From positions 19,523,872-19,587,871 of the forward strand of contig OZ234497.1 in assembly GCA_965153455.1 (NCBI GenBank): a stretch of DNA of 64,000 nucleotides. Reading direction: 5' to 3'. Under the pieces are notes generated by a model that made no database searches, was not told the DNA's origin, and worked only from the letters and a program-made list of their open reading frames with translations. This document shows positions 10,427 through 21,752 of the stretch, one piece after another. The DNA comes from Sphagnum compactum (taxonomy: Eukaryota; Bryophyta; Sphagnopsida; Sphagnales). Numbering within the stretch: position 1 is the stretch's first letter; every line of letters begins with the position of its first letter. The position numbers were made by a program, and so were the translations under genes.

Positions 10427-12640
10427 ATGAACCGGGAATCCGAACCTCAACATAAAGTTGCATTAAAGTCGGCAAGTCTAATGCAGGAATATGACTTTAA
10501 TGCATTGATTTATGAAGAAGAACATAAACTCAATAGGTTGGAAAGGGAAGAAATAATACCAAAATATAGATCTATTTCACCTCCTTATTATCGAAAGGAC
10601 CATGAAAATGAAGAGTTTGAACAAAAAGCTTAAAATTTTGAACCTCCGATTCATTATGTGGTTGAGCAAGAAGTTACAACTTAGGGCATCAGAATGTTGA
10701 GAAGAGTTGAGCCAGTATTTGTAACTAGACAAGAAACCATAGTCTTACCAAGAATAGAACCAACATTAATAAAAGGTGTACCTATGGCTATTAGAATAAG
10801 GTATAGTGAACCCAAACATAATCACCAGTGTGGAAGCATTGTTAGAGGAATCCCAAGGGATTGGAAGAGAGGAATTCATAGTGTGAATAAAGTTCCAAGA
10901 CCTAACCTTCCACCATGCACATATTGTCATCAGATTATACATTAAATCAATGAATGTTCATTTCTTGAAAATAATGTGAGGCAAGGATTTGTTGAACATT
11001 TCTAGAATTTAAATCCAAAACCTACAAAGCAAAAAACCATGGACATGTTGAGCTAGAGGATTTATACCATGAGAAGGTCAAAATTTCATATAGATTCAAA
11101 AAATAGATATCGAAAACTAACAAAGTGGAAATTAGAGTTTAGACTATGGCAAATATAGTACCTATTTTGTAGCTCTTGTGCCAAATTTGTTACATCATAA
11201 CAATGTTGGAGTTACTCATGCAGGAGCTTCCAATTTTAGAATAGAATCGGTAAAATCTATACCATTATATTTTGTGACCATGTTTTAATCTATGGTTATA
11301 GATACTGAAACCCCATTTGTAACAACACCAACCCATACTATTGTTGGTATGAAGTCTGGACCACAAATTCTAAGGGGAACACAACTTGTCAGCGTGCATA
11401 CAGAGATGCCCATAGAGGTGAACATAGTTTTTACTAAACAACCATTAGATCTAGGAGGAGGAGAGGATCAAGACCATTAAAACCACCAAGACCTCCAAGA
11501 CCTTCAAGTTATTTTGGATTGCCTATGATGAACCCAGGCATACCACCCTTACCACCAAACAAGCCTTATCATCAGCCATTTAACTACCCTAAGTATGTGA
11601 AGAATTTTGACCCATATGTTCATGTCAGAGTTTTTAAGGCTACCATTAAAACAAATGGTGAAATAGAAGATGCAAAAATTATTAATTTTTTTAGTTTTAC
11701 CTTCAAAGATATTATGTCTAACTAATGTAATAATTACATGGGAGATTACCCAAATGTACTTTTGCAAAATTATAATTAGCTTTTTGTAAATGGTTCAGAA
11801 CAGTTTAGAATGATGAGCAAGTCTATTTGTAGTTGAAAGACATGAAGTAGGAGAAAAATGAAAAAACATGAGTTTATTATGAGAGATTATTGAAGTTAGC
11901 CAATAGTCTTAAACACAAAACAATAGATAGTTTCCTAACTATTGTTTTCAAATCTAGATTACAACCATATTTGCATGTAGTAACAACATGCATGAAGAAA
12001 AAAACCTTGTAGTAGCATAAGGAAGCAACTTTGGTTTGTGAAGAAGGAATTTAGGAAATAAAAGATATAAATAATATGTTAATACCACATAATAATAAGA
12101 CAATATTACCTCAAAAACCTTAAATAGTTCTAAAGAAAATAGGAATGTATTGTACAAATTGTCATAGAACAAATCACAATGTTGAAACATGCAAAGTCAA
12201 AAGGAAGGAACAATCTATTCTTGTAGTTTTTAAGGTTACCACTCAGTAGATCAGAGTATAAAAACCTGTGAAATATTCTTGTCATATTTGTGGTGACAAT
12301 GGACACAAGATCATAGATTGTTTTAGGTATAACAACATGCAAAATATGTTTAAAAACAAATGAATGAAGACTGCAAAGAAACCATCTGTCATGGAGCCCA
12401 AGGTTTCCGATCCTTCAATTCATATAGTGGATGTCAACATGGCTATTACCAAGAGAAAGGTTATAGAATAGCAAGTCTTCAACGACAGAAAGCCAATCAA
12501 GAAAAAATGTGTTGTTGGCTAGGAAGAAAAACAAAAACTATAACAATATTTTGTCAAGACAATACAAGAGATGTAAGTAAAAGACCCACCAAAAAATCTG
12601 AATCAAAAGGAGAAAACACAATGGAGTAGAAGTTAGGTAG
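10427..12640 (+). pseudogene. gag: Ty3/gypsy gag remnant with two zinc knuckles
   Basis: Open pieces at 10427-10633, 10694-10945 and 11519-11725 are parts of one decayed gag. The piece around 11570-11725 (YPKYVKNFDPYVHVRVFKA, then FSFTFKDIMSN) resembles the capsid region of plant Ty3/gypsy Gag. Two CX2CX4HX4C knuckles can be read: CTNCHRTNHNVETC at about 12150-12193 and CHICGDNGHKIIDC at about 12280-12323. These would bind RNA in an active element. Stops such as TAA, TAG and TGA interrupt the frame repeatedly. Confidence 0.75.
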
Positions 12641-12859
12641 GATTACCAGAGATAGAGGTGTCTACAAAACCAATTGTACCATGAAATTTGTCTGTTATTT
12701 TTAACAACAAAATTATGTCTATGGAACATATATTCCAAGATATTAGTAAACAGATGTTGGAAACTACCTATATCCTAAGGTTAGATTAACTACTTAAAAT
12801 AACACCAAATCTTAAGAAATATGTGGTAGAAACTAAAGCTAGAAGAAGCCAATGTAGTT

Positions 12860-13480
12860 ACTAAAGTGATATCAAATCCTAGTGTTGCCACAGTGATTGA
12901 AACACATTCTGGAATTCACATTATAGTTATAGAAGTAGATAACCGGATGGTCATTATCCAAGTACAAGTTGGGAAGAACATTGTTGAGGATTTTTTGTTA
13001 GATGGAGGAGCAAATGTCAATATCATAACAAAGAACCTCAAAACAAAATAAGGTTTACCCAAACCAAGACCAACTCCATACCACCTAAAAATGGCATATC
13101 AAAGTATGACCAAACCTTTAGGAATCATCAAAAATTTGAAGATTCACATACATGGCATATCATATGTCATCACATTTACTATTTTGCAAAATAGTGTGGT
13201 AGATTATAGTTATTTTATGTTTCTAAGAAGACCTTGGCTTATAGATGCAAAGGTTACACATGATTGGGGCAACAATGTGATTATTGTTCAAGATAACGAA
13301 ACAATCAGAACAACGTTAGTTAACAAGAAATTGGGAAGGCCCCAAGTACTTGTTTGTTATGACTTGCTAGAAGGGTTAACAAATGAAGAAGAAAATTTGA
13401 TCTTTGAGATAAAACTAGAGTTGTTCTCAATTGGTACAATCACTAGCTCAAAGGAACAATTTCATTATTAAATATTTGAG
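12860..13480 (+). pseudogene. Retroviral-type aspartic protease remnant of the Ty3/gypsy element
   Basis: The active-site region reads FLLDGGANVNII (about 12991-13026), the D-G-G form common in plant Ty3/gypsy proteases. It is preceded by a beta-strand-like VIIQVQVGKNIVE. After a stop at ~13050 the second open piece (13091-13471) contains FLRRPWLIDAKVTHDWG, a typical stretch downstream of the protease. Frame breaks show it is inactive. Confidence 0.75.
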
Positions 13481-13799
13481 TGTTAAAAATTAGAATCAAT
13501 GAAGAATCTAAACCACAACAAAGGACATTAGATCAAGGAGCAACAGAAGTGGTGCTTTCAACAATAAAACTAGAAGACTTTTATGTCAAACTAAAAATAT
13601 CACTTGAAGATAAGGTTTATCTAAAAACCTATCATCATCATAGCCAAGCTGATATTGAAGTGGATGAAACACCAACCAAAATACAAGCATAGAATCTTTA
13701 GATAGTAGGTTGGACTTTGATTAAATAACAACTTCTTAAGCTGAATCTTGGAACAGAAGCAAATCCATAATGCATCAAAGTTAATGCACATTTAATAAA

Positions 13800-14474
13800 G
13801 GTAAAAACTAAAAAGCTTCAGACTTTACTCAAGGAGTTCAAAGATGTGTTTTCTTGGACTTATAAGGATTTAAAATGCATACCTCCAGAGTTGGTTCAAC
13901 ACATAATTGATTTAGACACTTTAATCCCACCAACACATCAAACAAAATATAGATTGAACCTTAATTATGTTGTAACTATCAAACAAGATATTGATAAACT
14001 ATTAGCAATAGGATTCATTCAACTAATAGAGGAGGCTACATGGTTATCACCTATAGTGGTAGTACCTTAAAAAAATGGAAAACTAAAAACTATGTAAATT
14101 TCAGGAAGTTGAATAAAGCAACCAAAAAAAATGCTTATCCTTTACCATTTTTTATGAAGTATTGAACATTGTAGTAGGGTATGAAGCCTATTCATTTTTA
14201 GATAGATACTCAAGATACCATCAAATTGTTATAGCCCTTAAAGATAAATACAAAACAACCTTGTAACAAATTGGGGAGCTTTTGTATGGATGGTGATGGT
14301 TGGTATGCCATTTGGTGTAAAATATGGGCCACCAACTTTCCAAAAAGTAATTAGTAGAACTTTCAGAAAAAACTTAAACTAATTCATGAAAATATTTTTA
14401 GATGACTTCATGGTTTATAATGATATGGATAGTCATCTAATGAAGCTCAAATTTTGCTTTCAAAAATGCAGAGA
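13800..14474 (+). pseudogene. Reverse transcriptase remnant, N-terminal part
   Basis: The open piece 13846-14070 carries the beginning of the RT fingers (LIPPTHQTKYRLN, LLAIGFIQLI, TWLSPIVVVP). It is followed by KNGKLK and YVNFRKLNKAT after a frame break, and then a catalytic FLDD motif at about 14392-14406 in place of YxDD. The frame ends at the target site of an inserted repeat (14475-14482) and resumes at 15297. Confidence 0.8.
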
Positions 14475-14482
14475 ACATAGAA

Positions 14483-15288
14483 TGACGCGCTCCCAAGTTC
14501 CTAGTTAGACCCAAGATGGGTCTAAGTTACTCAAACAACGGAATTGTGAAGAATTTAGGGCACGTTCCCAGCTCTCAACACTAAAAGGGGTAGAGGGGCA
14601 TGATGAAGCTCTGGGATGGGACTAAGAAGAGTGACAAGCTTCTAGTTACTCACTCGAATATGCATCAAACCAACTAACCACTTTCTAAAGCACCTTTATT
14701 GCTAGGACAAGCCACGGGCGACTCTGGACTCACAAGACTCACCATGGCTCGGACTTAAGGGAAGCCACCACCTTCCCCCATATATTATTCTTTGCGCCTC
14801 TCCACGGCACCTACATCCGAATGGCTTTTTGTCCCGGGACTCCCAAGGAGGAGTCCCAAAACTATCCCAGTTTGAACTCCCGCAACTTTGTGAAATCATA
14901 ACTTTTTGTTCAAACCTCTGATTGGGATGAGGTCTAAAGCAAACTTGTAGCTCTCATCGAGAGCTTTCCAATGACGTGTCACACTCCACCTGCACGCATC
15001 GAGGTTGGGTCGATTCCTGACTTTTAGTGGTCGGAAGTCAAACTGCCAGTTCGACTCCTGGCCTTTCTTTTTGCCATAACTTGTGCTACATATGTCCAAA
15101 TGGCTCATGCAAGCCCAATTTCAACATCTGCACTTCGATATCTTTCCAATGATATAAAAAACACCCAAATGCAAGGTGATTTGACCCCTGCAATTGTACT
15201 TTGAAATTTTGAGAGTCCCGAAGGACTCCCAAGTCCCCATTTCGGGAGTGTGAGTCTCATCCTCACACTCTCTCAAAGTAGGGTTGCG
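14483..15288 (+). mobile_element. Repeat family R, copy 1 (806 bp) inserted in the RT
   Basis: It begins TGACGCGCTCCC and ends GGGTTGCG. The 8-bp flanks ACATAGAA (14475-14482) and ACATAAAA (15289-15296) differ by one base. Removing the element plus one flank restores the RT reading frame and its family-typical residues, which confirms both ends. It shares internal sequence with copies at 20116, 24009 and 25930, including a GGGAAGCCACCACCTTCCCC-like palindromic stretch and a TTTTAGTGGTCGG motif. If the ends are taken as TG...CA the duplication would be only 5 bp, so a solo LTR cannot be excluded. No coding capacity seen. Confidence 0.8.
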
Positions 15289-15296
15289 ACATAAAA

Positions 15297-16075
15297 TTAG
15301 GCTTAATCCAATGAAATGTGCCTTTATGGTACTCTCAAGACTGATTTTAGGGTTCATAGTTTCCAAGGAGGGAAAAATACCAAACCCCAAGAAGGTTTAG
15401 GCAATAATGAATATGTCAATACCTACAAACCCATAGTAAATTCAAGTCTTTAATGGTATGGCTTAGTTTTATAAATGTTTCATCGAGAAATTTGCCTTTA
15501 TCATGGCACCAAGTACAAAGCTAATGAGGAAAACATAACCATTTATCTAGACCACATAGTGTTAAAAAGCCTAAGTTCAAATCAAACAAAGATATATAGA
15601 AGCACCAATTCTCATACTTCCGAATTGGTAGTTGGAATTTCAAATGCACACAAATGCATCATTATTGGTAATCGGTGTAATGTTGGCACAAAACCCAACC
15701 GGTAAGTATGACCAGCTTATAGTATATGCCTCTAGACTACTAAATAAAGTAGAACAAGATTATATTACTACAGAAAGAAAAGCCTTAATAATGGTTTATG
15801 CTCTACATAAGTTCAGACAATTTTTATTGGGAAACAAATTTGTTTTTTATGTATACCACATGGCTCTAGTATACTTGGTCAACAAACCATAGGTGTTTAG
15901 AAGGATAACCAAATGGCTGTTGTTATTTTTGGAGTATGAATTCACAATAATCTACAAGCCTGGTAAAACACATGTGGTAATTGATGATTTATCTAAATTA
16001 TTAGATAGTTCAAAAGCACTGGGAGTCCGAAATCAAACTGTAGATGCATCATTATTTTCTATAGAACCTATATGA
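15297..16075 (+). pseudogene. Reverse transcriptase C-terminal part and RNase H remnant
   Basis: RT resumes with LNPMKCAF directly after the inserted repeat, then GFIVSKEGKIP. RNase H follows at about 15632-16075 with IVYASRLLNKVEQDY, TERKALIMVYALHKFRQFLL, the VYHMALVYLV stretch and WLLLFLEYEFTIIYKPGKTH. The family-typical Asp in VDHMALV is Tyr here. Stops at ~15890 and elsewhere break the frame. Confidence 0.8.
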
Positions 16076-17370
16076 ATGCAAGAAGTGAAGAGCTACTTGG
16101 AGATAAATCATATGCCAAAAACTCTAAACCTAGCTCAAAAATAGAAGTTAGCTAGACAGGCCAAACCTTTTACTCCAAAAGAAGGAATAATGTATAGAGT
16201 GGGACAAGACAATAGAATGCATAGATGTTTGATTACCTCATAATCATAGATTATTCTTAAGGAACTACATGGAGTGGCAACAGGACATTTTGCTAAAGAT
16301 ATTATTACAAAGAAAATTCTAGATGCAGGTTATTAGTGGCCAACTTTATTGAAGGATACTCATGAATTTTATAAAAGTTGTGACAATTATTAGAAAATTA
16401 GAGGACTAAAAACAAAAAGTCTAGCCAAGTTGGTAACAATGCCTTTAGAGGAACCTTTTATGAAGTGGAGTTTAGATTTTATAGGTCCAATTAAACCAAT
16501 AGGAAGACTAACATGAAACAAATATATTTTGGTAGCTATAGATTATGCAACTAAGTGGGTGGCAAAGGCACTCAGAAACAATATTATAGTATTTATAACT
16601 AGATTTATCTATGAATATATTCTAACTAGATTCAAATGTATTCTAACCATAGTTACATATCAAGGAGTACATTTCATTAATGATATAATCAATCATTTGA
16701 CAAAATAGTTTATGTTAAAGCATGTTAGTTATACTACTTATTACCCATAGGGAAATGGATAAACAAAGTTTACCAATAAAGTCGTTGGTAGATTATTGAC
16801 CAAGTTAGTCAATGATAAAAGAACATACTAGAGAATATGTCCACAATTTTGTTTTCATATAGGACTACTTACAAGGTGGCAACATGATATACACCTTACC
16901 AATTAATCTATGGTTTGCATCCTCTAATGCCAACATAATATGTTCTACCAACTATTAATGGGGACCATAAAGATGTAGAACGAACCAAAGTACAAATTGC
17001 CAAAATTACAAGAATTGGAAAAGTTACAAGAAAACAGATTGGAAGCTCAGAATAATGTTAGAGCAAACTAGTGGAGCAAATTTTTGTGGAGTAAACAAAA
17101 AAGCACAAAGAATAAGTTCTAATTTGGAGATTATGTTTTGTGGTTTCCCAAGGGAGAAAATACACACCTGGGCAAGTTCAAAAAAAGATGGTTTGGTCCA
17201 TTCAAGGTACAATATTTCTTACCCAATAATACTATTATTCTTATTTATGTTAACAATTTTGAACCAAACCCAGTATTGGTTAATGTTAACAAGTTAAAAC
17301 CATACAATTACATAGATCAAACATTGAAGGGGATTCAAAGTTCAGAATATCAAACTTTTTAAAGTCCATA
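16076..17370 (+). pseudogene. Integrase remnant with lost catalytic residues
   Basis: The core begins WSLDFIGPIKPIGR (first catalytic Asp present, ~16470), followed by ILVAIDYATKWV. The second catalytic region reads TYQGVHF, with Tyr where Asp is expected (~16660). The third reads GNG-stop-TKFTNKVV, with Lys where Glu is expected (~16765). The C-terminal part at 17055-17362 has GDYVLWFP, KFKKRWFGPFKV and NKLKPY. This part would have joined cDNA to host DNA; it is clearly dead. Confidence 0.75.
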
Positions 17371-20300
17371 GATTCAAACCATAGGGAAAAGAAATTTGAT
17401 GAACATTCAGAAGATCAAAGAACAATAAAGATTATTGATACTGATCAAACAATAACATTAGAAAAAACCTCAGTAAATCTAATGAGTCAGCAGGATATGA
17501 AAATATTGACAGACTATGACTACATAGTTTCAAAGTCGTGAAACTATAGGTTAGATAAGTTTATCACATTAGAATAAAACTCTATCAATCTGATGACTCA
17601 ACATAGGACAAAAGAAATTTGTAGTGTAGACAATAACAAGTCATTAGATTTAACGTTGTCATTAGAACAACTGAATGCCATGTCCACAAAGTTTCTAGAT
17701 CAACTAGCATTAACTGTAGCCCATATTGTTGTTAGTATGAACTCAGTCAAAAGTCGACATGTGTCAAAAAAACAAGAAAAGGGACAAATCATTAAAACAC
17801 TAAACCTAAAGCAAAAAATGAAATGTTATTTCACGAAATGAAATGATTACGTTTCAAAAGGCAACAAACAGTAGAGGGCCTTTTCTTTTCCATTTCTACA
17901 AACAAGTTTCTGTCATTTTTTATTTCCAAAATGAGTGCAGAAGAAAGTTTTGTTGAAAAATTGCAAAAACAATCATAAGAGAGATTACAAAAAGTTGAGA
18001 AAAGAAAAAGAAGAAACACAAGAAACACAATAGAGTTTTACAATTAATTTGTTTTGCTGTCTAGGTCTCCAAAAAAAGGTCCACCATTTCCATCTCTTGT
18101 TTATTATTCTTCTTCCTTTTAGAGATCTTTTCCATTATCTAAGTTTGAGAAAGCTCTTGAAGCAATTAGAAAAAACGACAGAGATTGCAAAGAAACATTG
18201 AGGAAATATAGTTTTAGAAAGCCCAAAAAATAGGCAAGTGCAAGAGAGCAAATTGGTCCAATTTTCGTTTCTGATTCTGAAGAGGAAAAGCAGAGGGATG
18301 ATTTACAACAACATCAAAAAGTGCCATCACAACAAGAAGAGCCTACCTAGAAGCACTATCTAAAACAAATCCACATTCCAAATAAAAAACGCAACAAAAA
18401 AAGAAATCAACAATTAATGGCCACAAATCTGCGAGGGAAAAAGGTGTAGATTCGCCAAGATGATGAGGTTAGGTACATTTCAACTCCTACAAAACATAGC
18501 TATAATAACAATTTGAAGAATACTTTGCTTTCGACAAGCTTTAAAGGGGAGGAGAGAACATGGGTGAATAGAGCTAGATTGGTAGGTTTATTTGAAGTTA
18601 AATGGAAGACTCCCCATCACAACATTTTGGTTGAATTTTTGAACAATTAGAAATTGGATTCAGAACATAATAGAATCAAAATCATGATGGGAGAATAGCA
18701 GAGAATTATAGATAAACATTTATTGGTATAAATCTTTAAAAATTTCCATATAAGAAAGACAAAAGTAAACCAAGTAGAAATGTTAAATGCTAGAGTAACA
18801 CTTGTAAATATAGTTGATAGAGTCCCAAATACTTACAACACTAATGAAAGGTGGGTTGTAAAGAAGATGAGGTCAAAGTATGTCAATAAAATTGATACAA
18901 TTTTGCCCATTATATATTAAAAAGATAAGGTGCAATATTTTAGCAACAAATCTGCTATGATGATCTCTAAAGCAGGTCATGGAGAATTTATCAATTGGGC
19001 TGCAATTATATATTCTTAATTGGTCAAAAAGTTGATCAGATGGGAAAAATGTCAAAATAACATGATTGAAGGAATAGCCAAAAGATAACCAAAAAAAGAT
19101 GTATGCCATTCTGTTATTGTCCTAGAAGTTGTGTTTCAAAAATTGTTTCCACTAAAAGGAGTAAAGCCATAGGAGAAGATGAAGCAAATAGAATAGTCAC
19201 ATGAGAACACGAGAAAAAGGAGACTTTGAAGGAGAGGTTTATAAAAATAAGAGACCTTTGAACCTTGCACATTTGTCTCCTAGAAAGGAGAAGTAACTAG
19301 AGACCAAGACAACTAGAATAGTAGTTTTGATGCCTTAGTCTGATGATGATTAGGAGAGGGAGATTTTGTTGAAAAACCAAAGAAGACAATAGGATATTGC
19401 AATGAAGGGAAATATTAATCCTCAACAAACAATATAATCATTGAAGAAGCAACAACAACAACATCAAAGACAAAAGGAGAAATCGATATTGCCTAAATAT
19501 GATCCAAGACCAAAAATTTCTCCTAAGGAGGAGGGGTAGAGATTAAATGGGCAAGAACATTGAAGATGGCCCAAGAAAGAGCTAGAATTTCAAGCTCAGC
19601 AGGTAGTAGAGGAGTAGATATAGGACCTGGACATGGATCCACCAAAAGTAGAACAATATGTTCTAGTACCATAAAATAATGAAGGTATGTTATTTTTAAG
19701 ATCAAGTTCTGCAACAAGAACAAATATATTTGGAGAAATTTGGACTACACTTAAAGGTCTAAGTTCTTTAGGTATTAGTTCCAGGGGACAAACTCCTAGG
19801 TTTCATACACCAAAGTTTATACAAGGGCTAGAAGTAGACTTGGATGAACATAAGAGAGTTGCTACTATGTTTCAACAGGCAACAAAATATTATGTATAAA
19901 TGACTAATATTTTGCTTAGACTTTCTGATTTGGAAATCATAAATAAGCAAATTATTGAAGAGAACAACAAATATATTGAGAATCTATAAGGGGCTTTGGA
20001 GACGGAACAAAAGCTCAAAGTAGAATTGTAAGTCATGACGAATGAGAATAATGAAGTATTGGTAGAACTGTAAATAGCCAGACAAAAGATAAACAACATG
20101 GAGAAGCACAACAAGTGACGCGCTCCTTGGTCCCGGGGTGAACCCACTTAAGGGTTCACCAATGTGAAGTTGCGGAAAGTGGGGACCCAAGGGCACGCTC
20201 CCGACTTCCAACTCTAGAAAGGGGTAGAGGGTCGAGTTGGAAGCCCCGGGATTAGACTAGGAAGATGGACTAGTAGATCAAACACAAATTTGCATCCAAA

Positions 20301-21300
20301 ACCAACCACAAATGGGTTAGTTCACATTCGGGAACACCCTTGGGTGTTGGGACAAGCCACGGGCACTTCGGACTACTTGACTCACCACGGCCCGAACTTG
20401 GGGGAAGCCACCACCTTCCCCCTTATAGTTATCTCTGCAGCTCACCACGGAGGCTACATCCAAATGGCACATTTTGTTGGGACTCCCGAAATGGAGTCCC
20501 GAAATTGTCCCGGCGGGACTCCCGGGACTTTGAACGGTCATAACTCCTGATTCCGAAGTCCGATCGCAACAAGGTCTGAACCAAAGTTGTAGCCCTTGTC
20601 GAGATCTTTTCAACTCCATGTCGCACTCCCTGAGGCGACGTCGGCAAGGGGTCGATTCCCGACTTTTAGTGGTCGGGAGTCAAACTGCTAGTTTGACTCC
20701 CGGCCCTTCTTTTGCCCATAACTTGGGCTGTAAATGTCCAAATGGCCAATGCAAGGCCATTTTCGATATCTACGTTTCAAGACCTTTCCAATGACACCAA
20801 GAACACTCCAATGCGAGGTGTTTTGCCCCTTGCTGTCGAGCTCTGAACATTCGGGAGTCCCGGAGGACTCCAAACCTCCAACTTTTCCAAGTGTTGGGCT
20901 TCACCCCCACACTTGGACAAAGTGGGGTTGCGACAACAAGGATCTGGAGATTGTTAGAATAGATAGGGATTCTTTGCAGGCAACTCTAAAATAGATAGAT
21001 GCCAATTACTGGAAGTTGAAGACATAAAAGGATTCTTTGAATGTAGAGCACAACAAACTTCAGAGAGACTACAAGAATATGGAACAAACTTTCTTGAAAC
21101 AACAAAAGGAGTTAGAGGAGCTCAGAGTAAACATTAGTAATGTTTATCAAGCCAAGAATGAACTACAAATGCAATCTGACCAGAGGTAGGCAAAAATGGA
21201 CATGAATTTACAAATGTAAATGGCTTTTAATGAAAAGTTGCAAAAACTTTTGAAGGAGGCCTAGGGGATCAAACCTTTCGATTATGACAATGTTTTCAAA
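17371..21300 (+). pseudogene. Decayed coiled-coil coding region downstream of integrase
   Basis: From ATG 17931 (MSAEESFVEKLQKQS) a single plus-strand reading direction can be followed, with scattered stops, to ~21300. The product would be rich in Lys, Glu and Gln, with long heptad-like stretches near 19900-20115 and 20941-21250. Copy 2 of repeat R lies inside it, and removing that copy keeps the frame. I do not recognise the family. It could be an extra 3' ORF of the Ty3/gypsy element or gag of another element. Position and strand favour the former, but no 3' LTR was found. Confidence 0.4.
20116..20932 (+). mobile_element. Repeat family R, copy 2 (817 bp)
   Basis: It starts TGACGCGCTCCTTGG and ends GGGGTTGCG. 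Perfect 8-bp flanks ACAACAAG lie at 20108-20115 and 20933-20940. Removing 20116-20940 joins the surrounding coiled-coil frame in register. It shares order and motifs with copy 1 and is likewise GC-richer than its surroundings. Confidence 0.8.
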
Positions 21301-21540
21301 AAACAATGAACTCAAGAAGCATCATACTTTGTTTCAAGTAAAACTTAAAACATTGACAATGGAGGAAAAAGATGGAGATTTGTGGTGGGATGCAGTGCAA
21401 AATGTTGTCTAGAAAGATATTGGAAAGGTTTATAGAAGGTATGAAGGTTATACATGCATAAAATATCTTAAATGGGAAAGGTCATGCATTTGCAACCACA
21501 AAAATAGGGGAGCAAATACAAATTGAAGAACACATAATCA

Positions 21541-21570
21541 CATAGATTACCACAAACATGGTAATCTATG
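21541..21570. repeat. Perfect 12-bp inverted repeat (hairpin)
   Basis: CATAGATTACCA and TGGTAATCTATG flank a 6-base loop CAAACA. It lies about 180 bp before a CACTA-like right end and may be part of that element's subterminal region. Confidence 0.6.
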
Positions 21571-21589
21571 ACTGTCCATACTTATGACT

Positions 21590-21752
21590 GTGAATGTTAT
21601 TTACAACTATGACAATGGCTAGTGACTGCATGGTAAAAGCGACGAGTTTGATTTGACTACGTAGTCATGTAATCATGGGTAGTTGTTAAGGCTAAATATG
21701 ACTACATTTGTAGTCATATGTGTAGTCATAAAACCAGGGATTTGGCGTAGTG
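21590..21752. mobile_element. Right end of a CACTA-like element (left end not found)
   Basis: TTTGGCGTAGTG at 21741-21752 is the reverse complement of CACTACGCCAAA, a common CACTA terminus. It is preceded by several copies of TGACTAC/GTAGTCAT in both orientations, as expected of subterminal transposase-binding repeats. A similar arrangement ends at 32940. Confidence 0.5.

Larger units (their letters stand above)
10081..17370 (+). mobile_element. Decayed Ty3/gypsy retrotransposon (gag-pr-RT-RH-IN)
   Basis: Gag with two zinc knuckles, aspartic protease, reverse transcriptase, RNase H and integrase fragments follow in this order on the plus strand. Placing integrase after RNase H is the Ty3/gypsy arrangement. 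Many in-frame stops and shifts mean it is non-functional and old. An 806-bp repeat is inserted in the RT (14483-15288). LTRs and a primer-binding site were not found by eye, so the limits are approximate. Confidence 0.85.
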
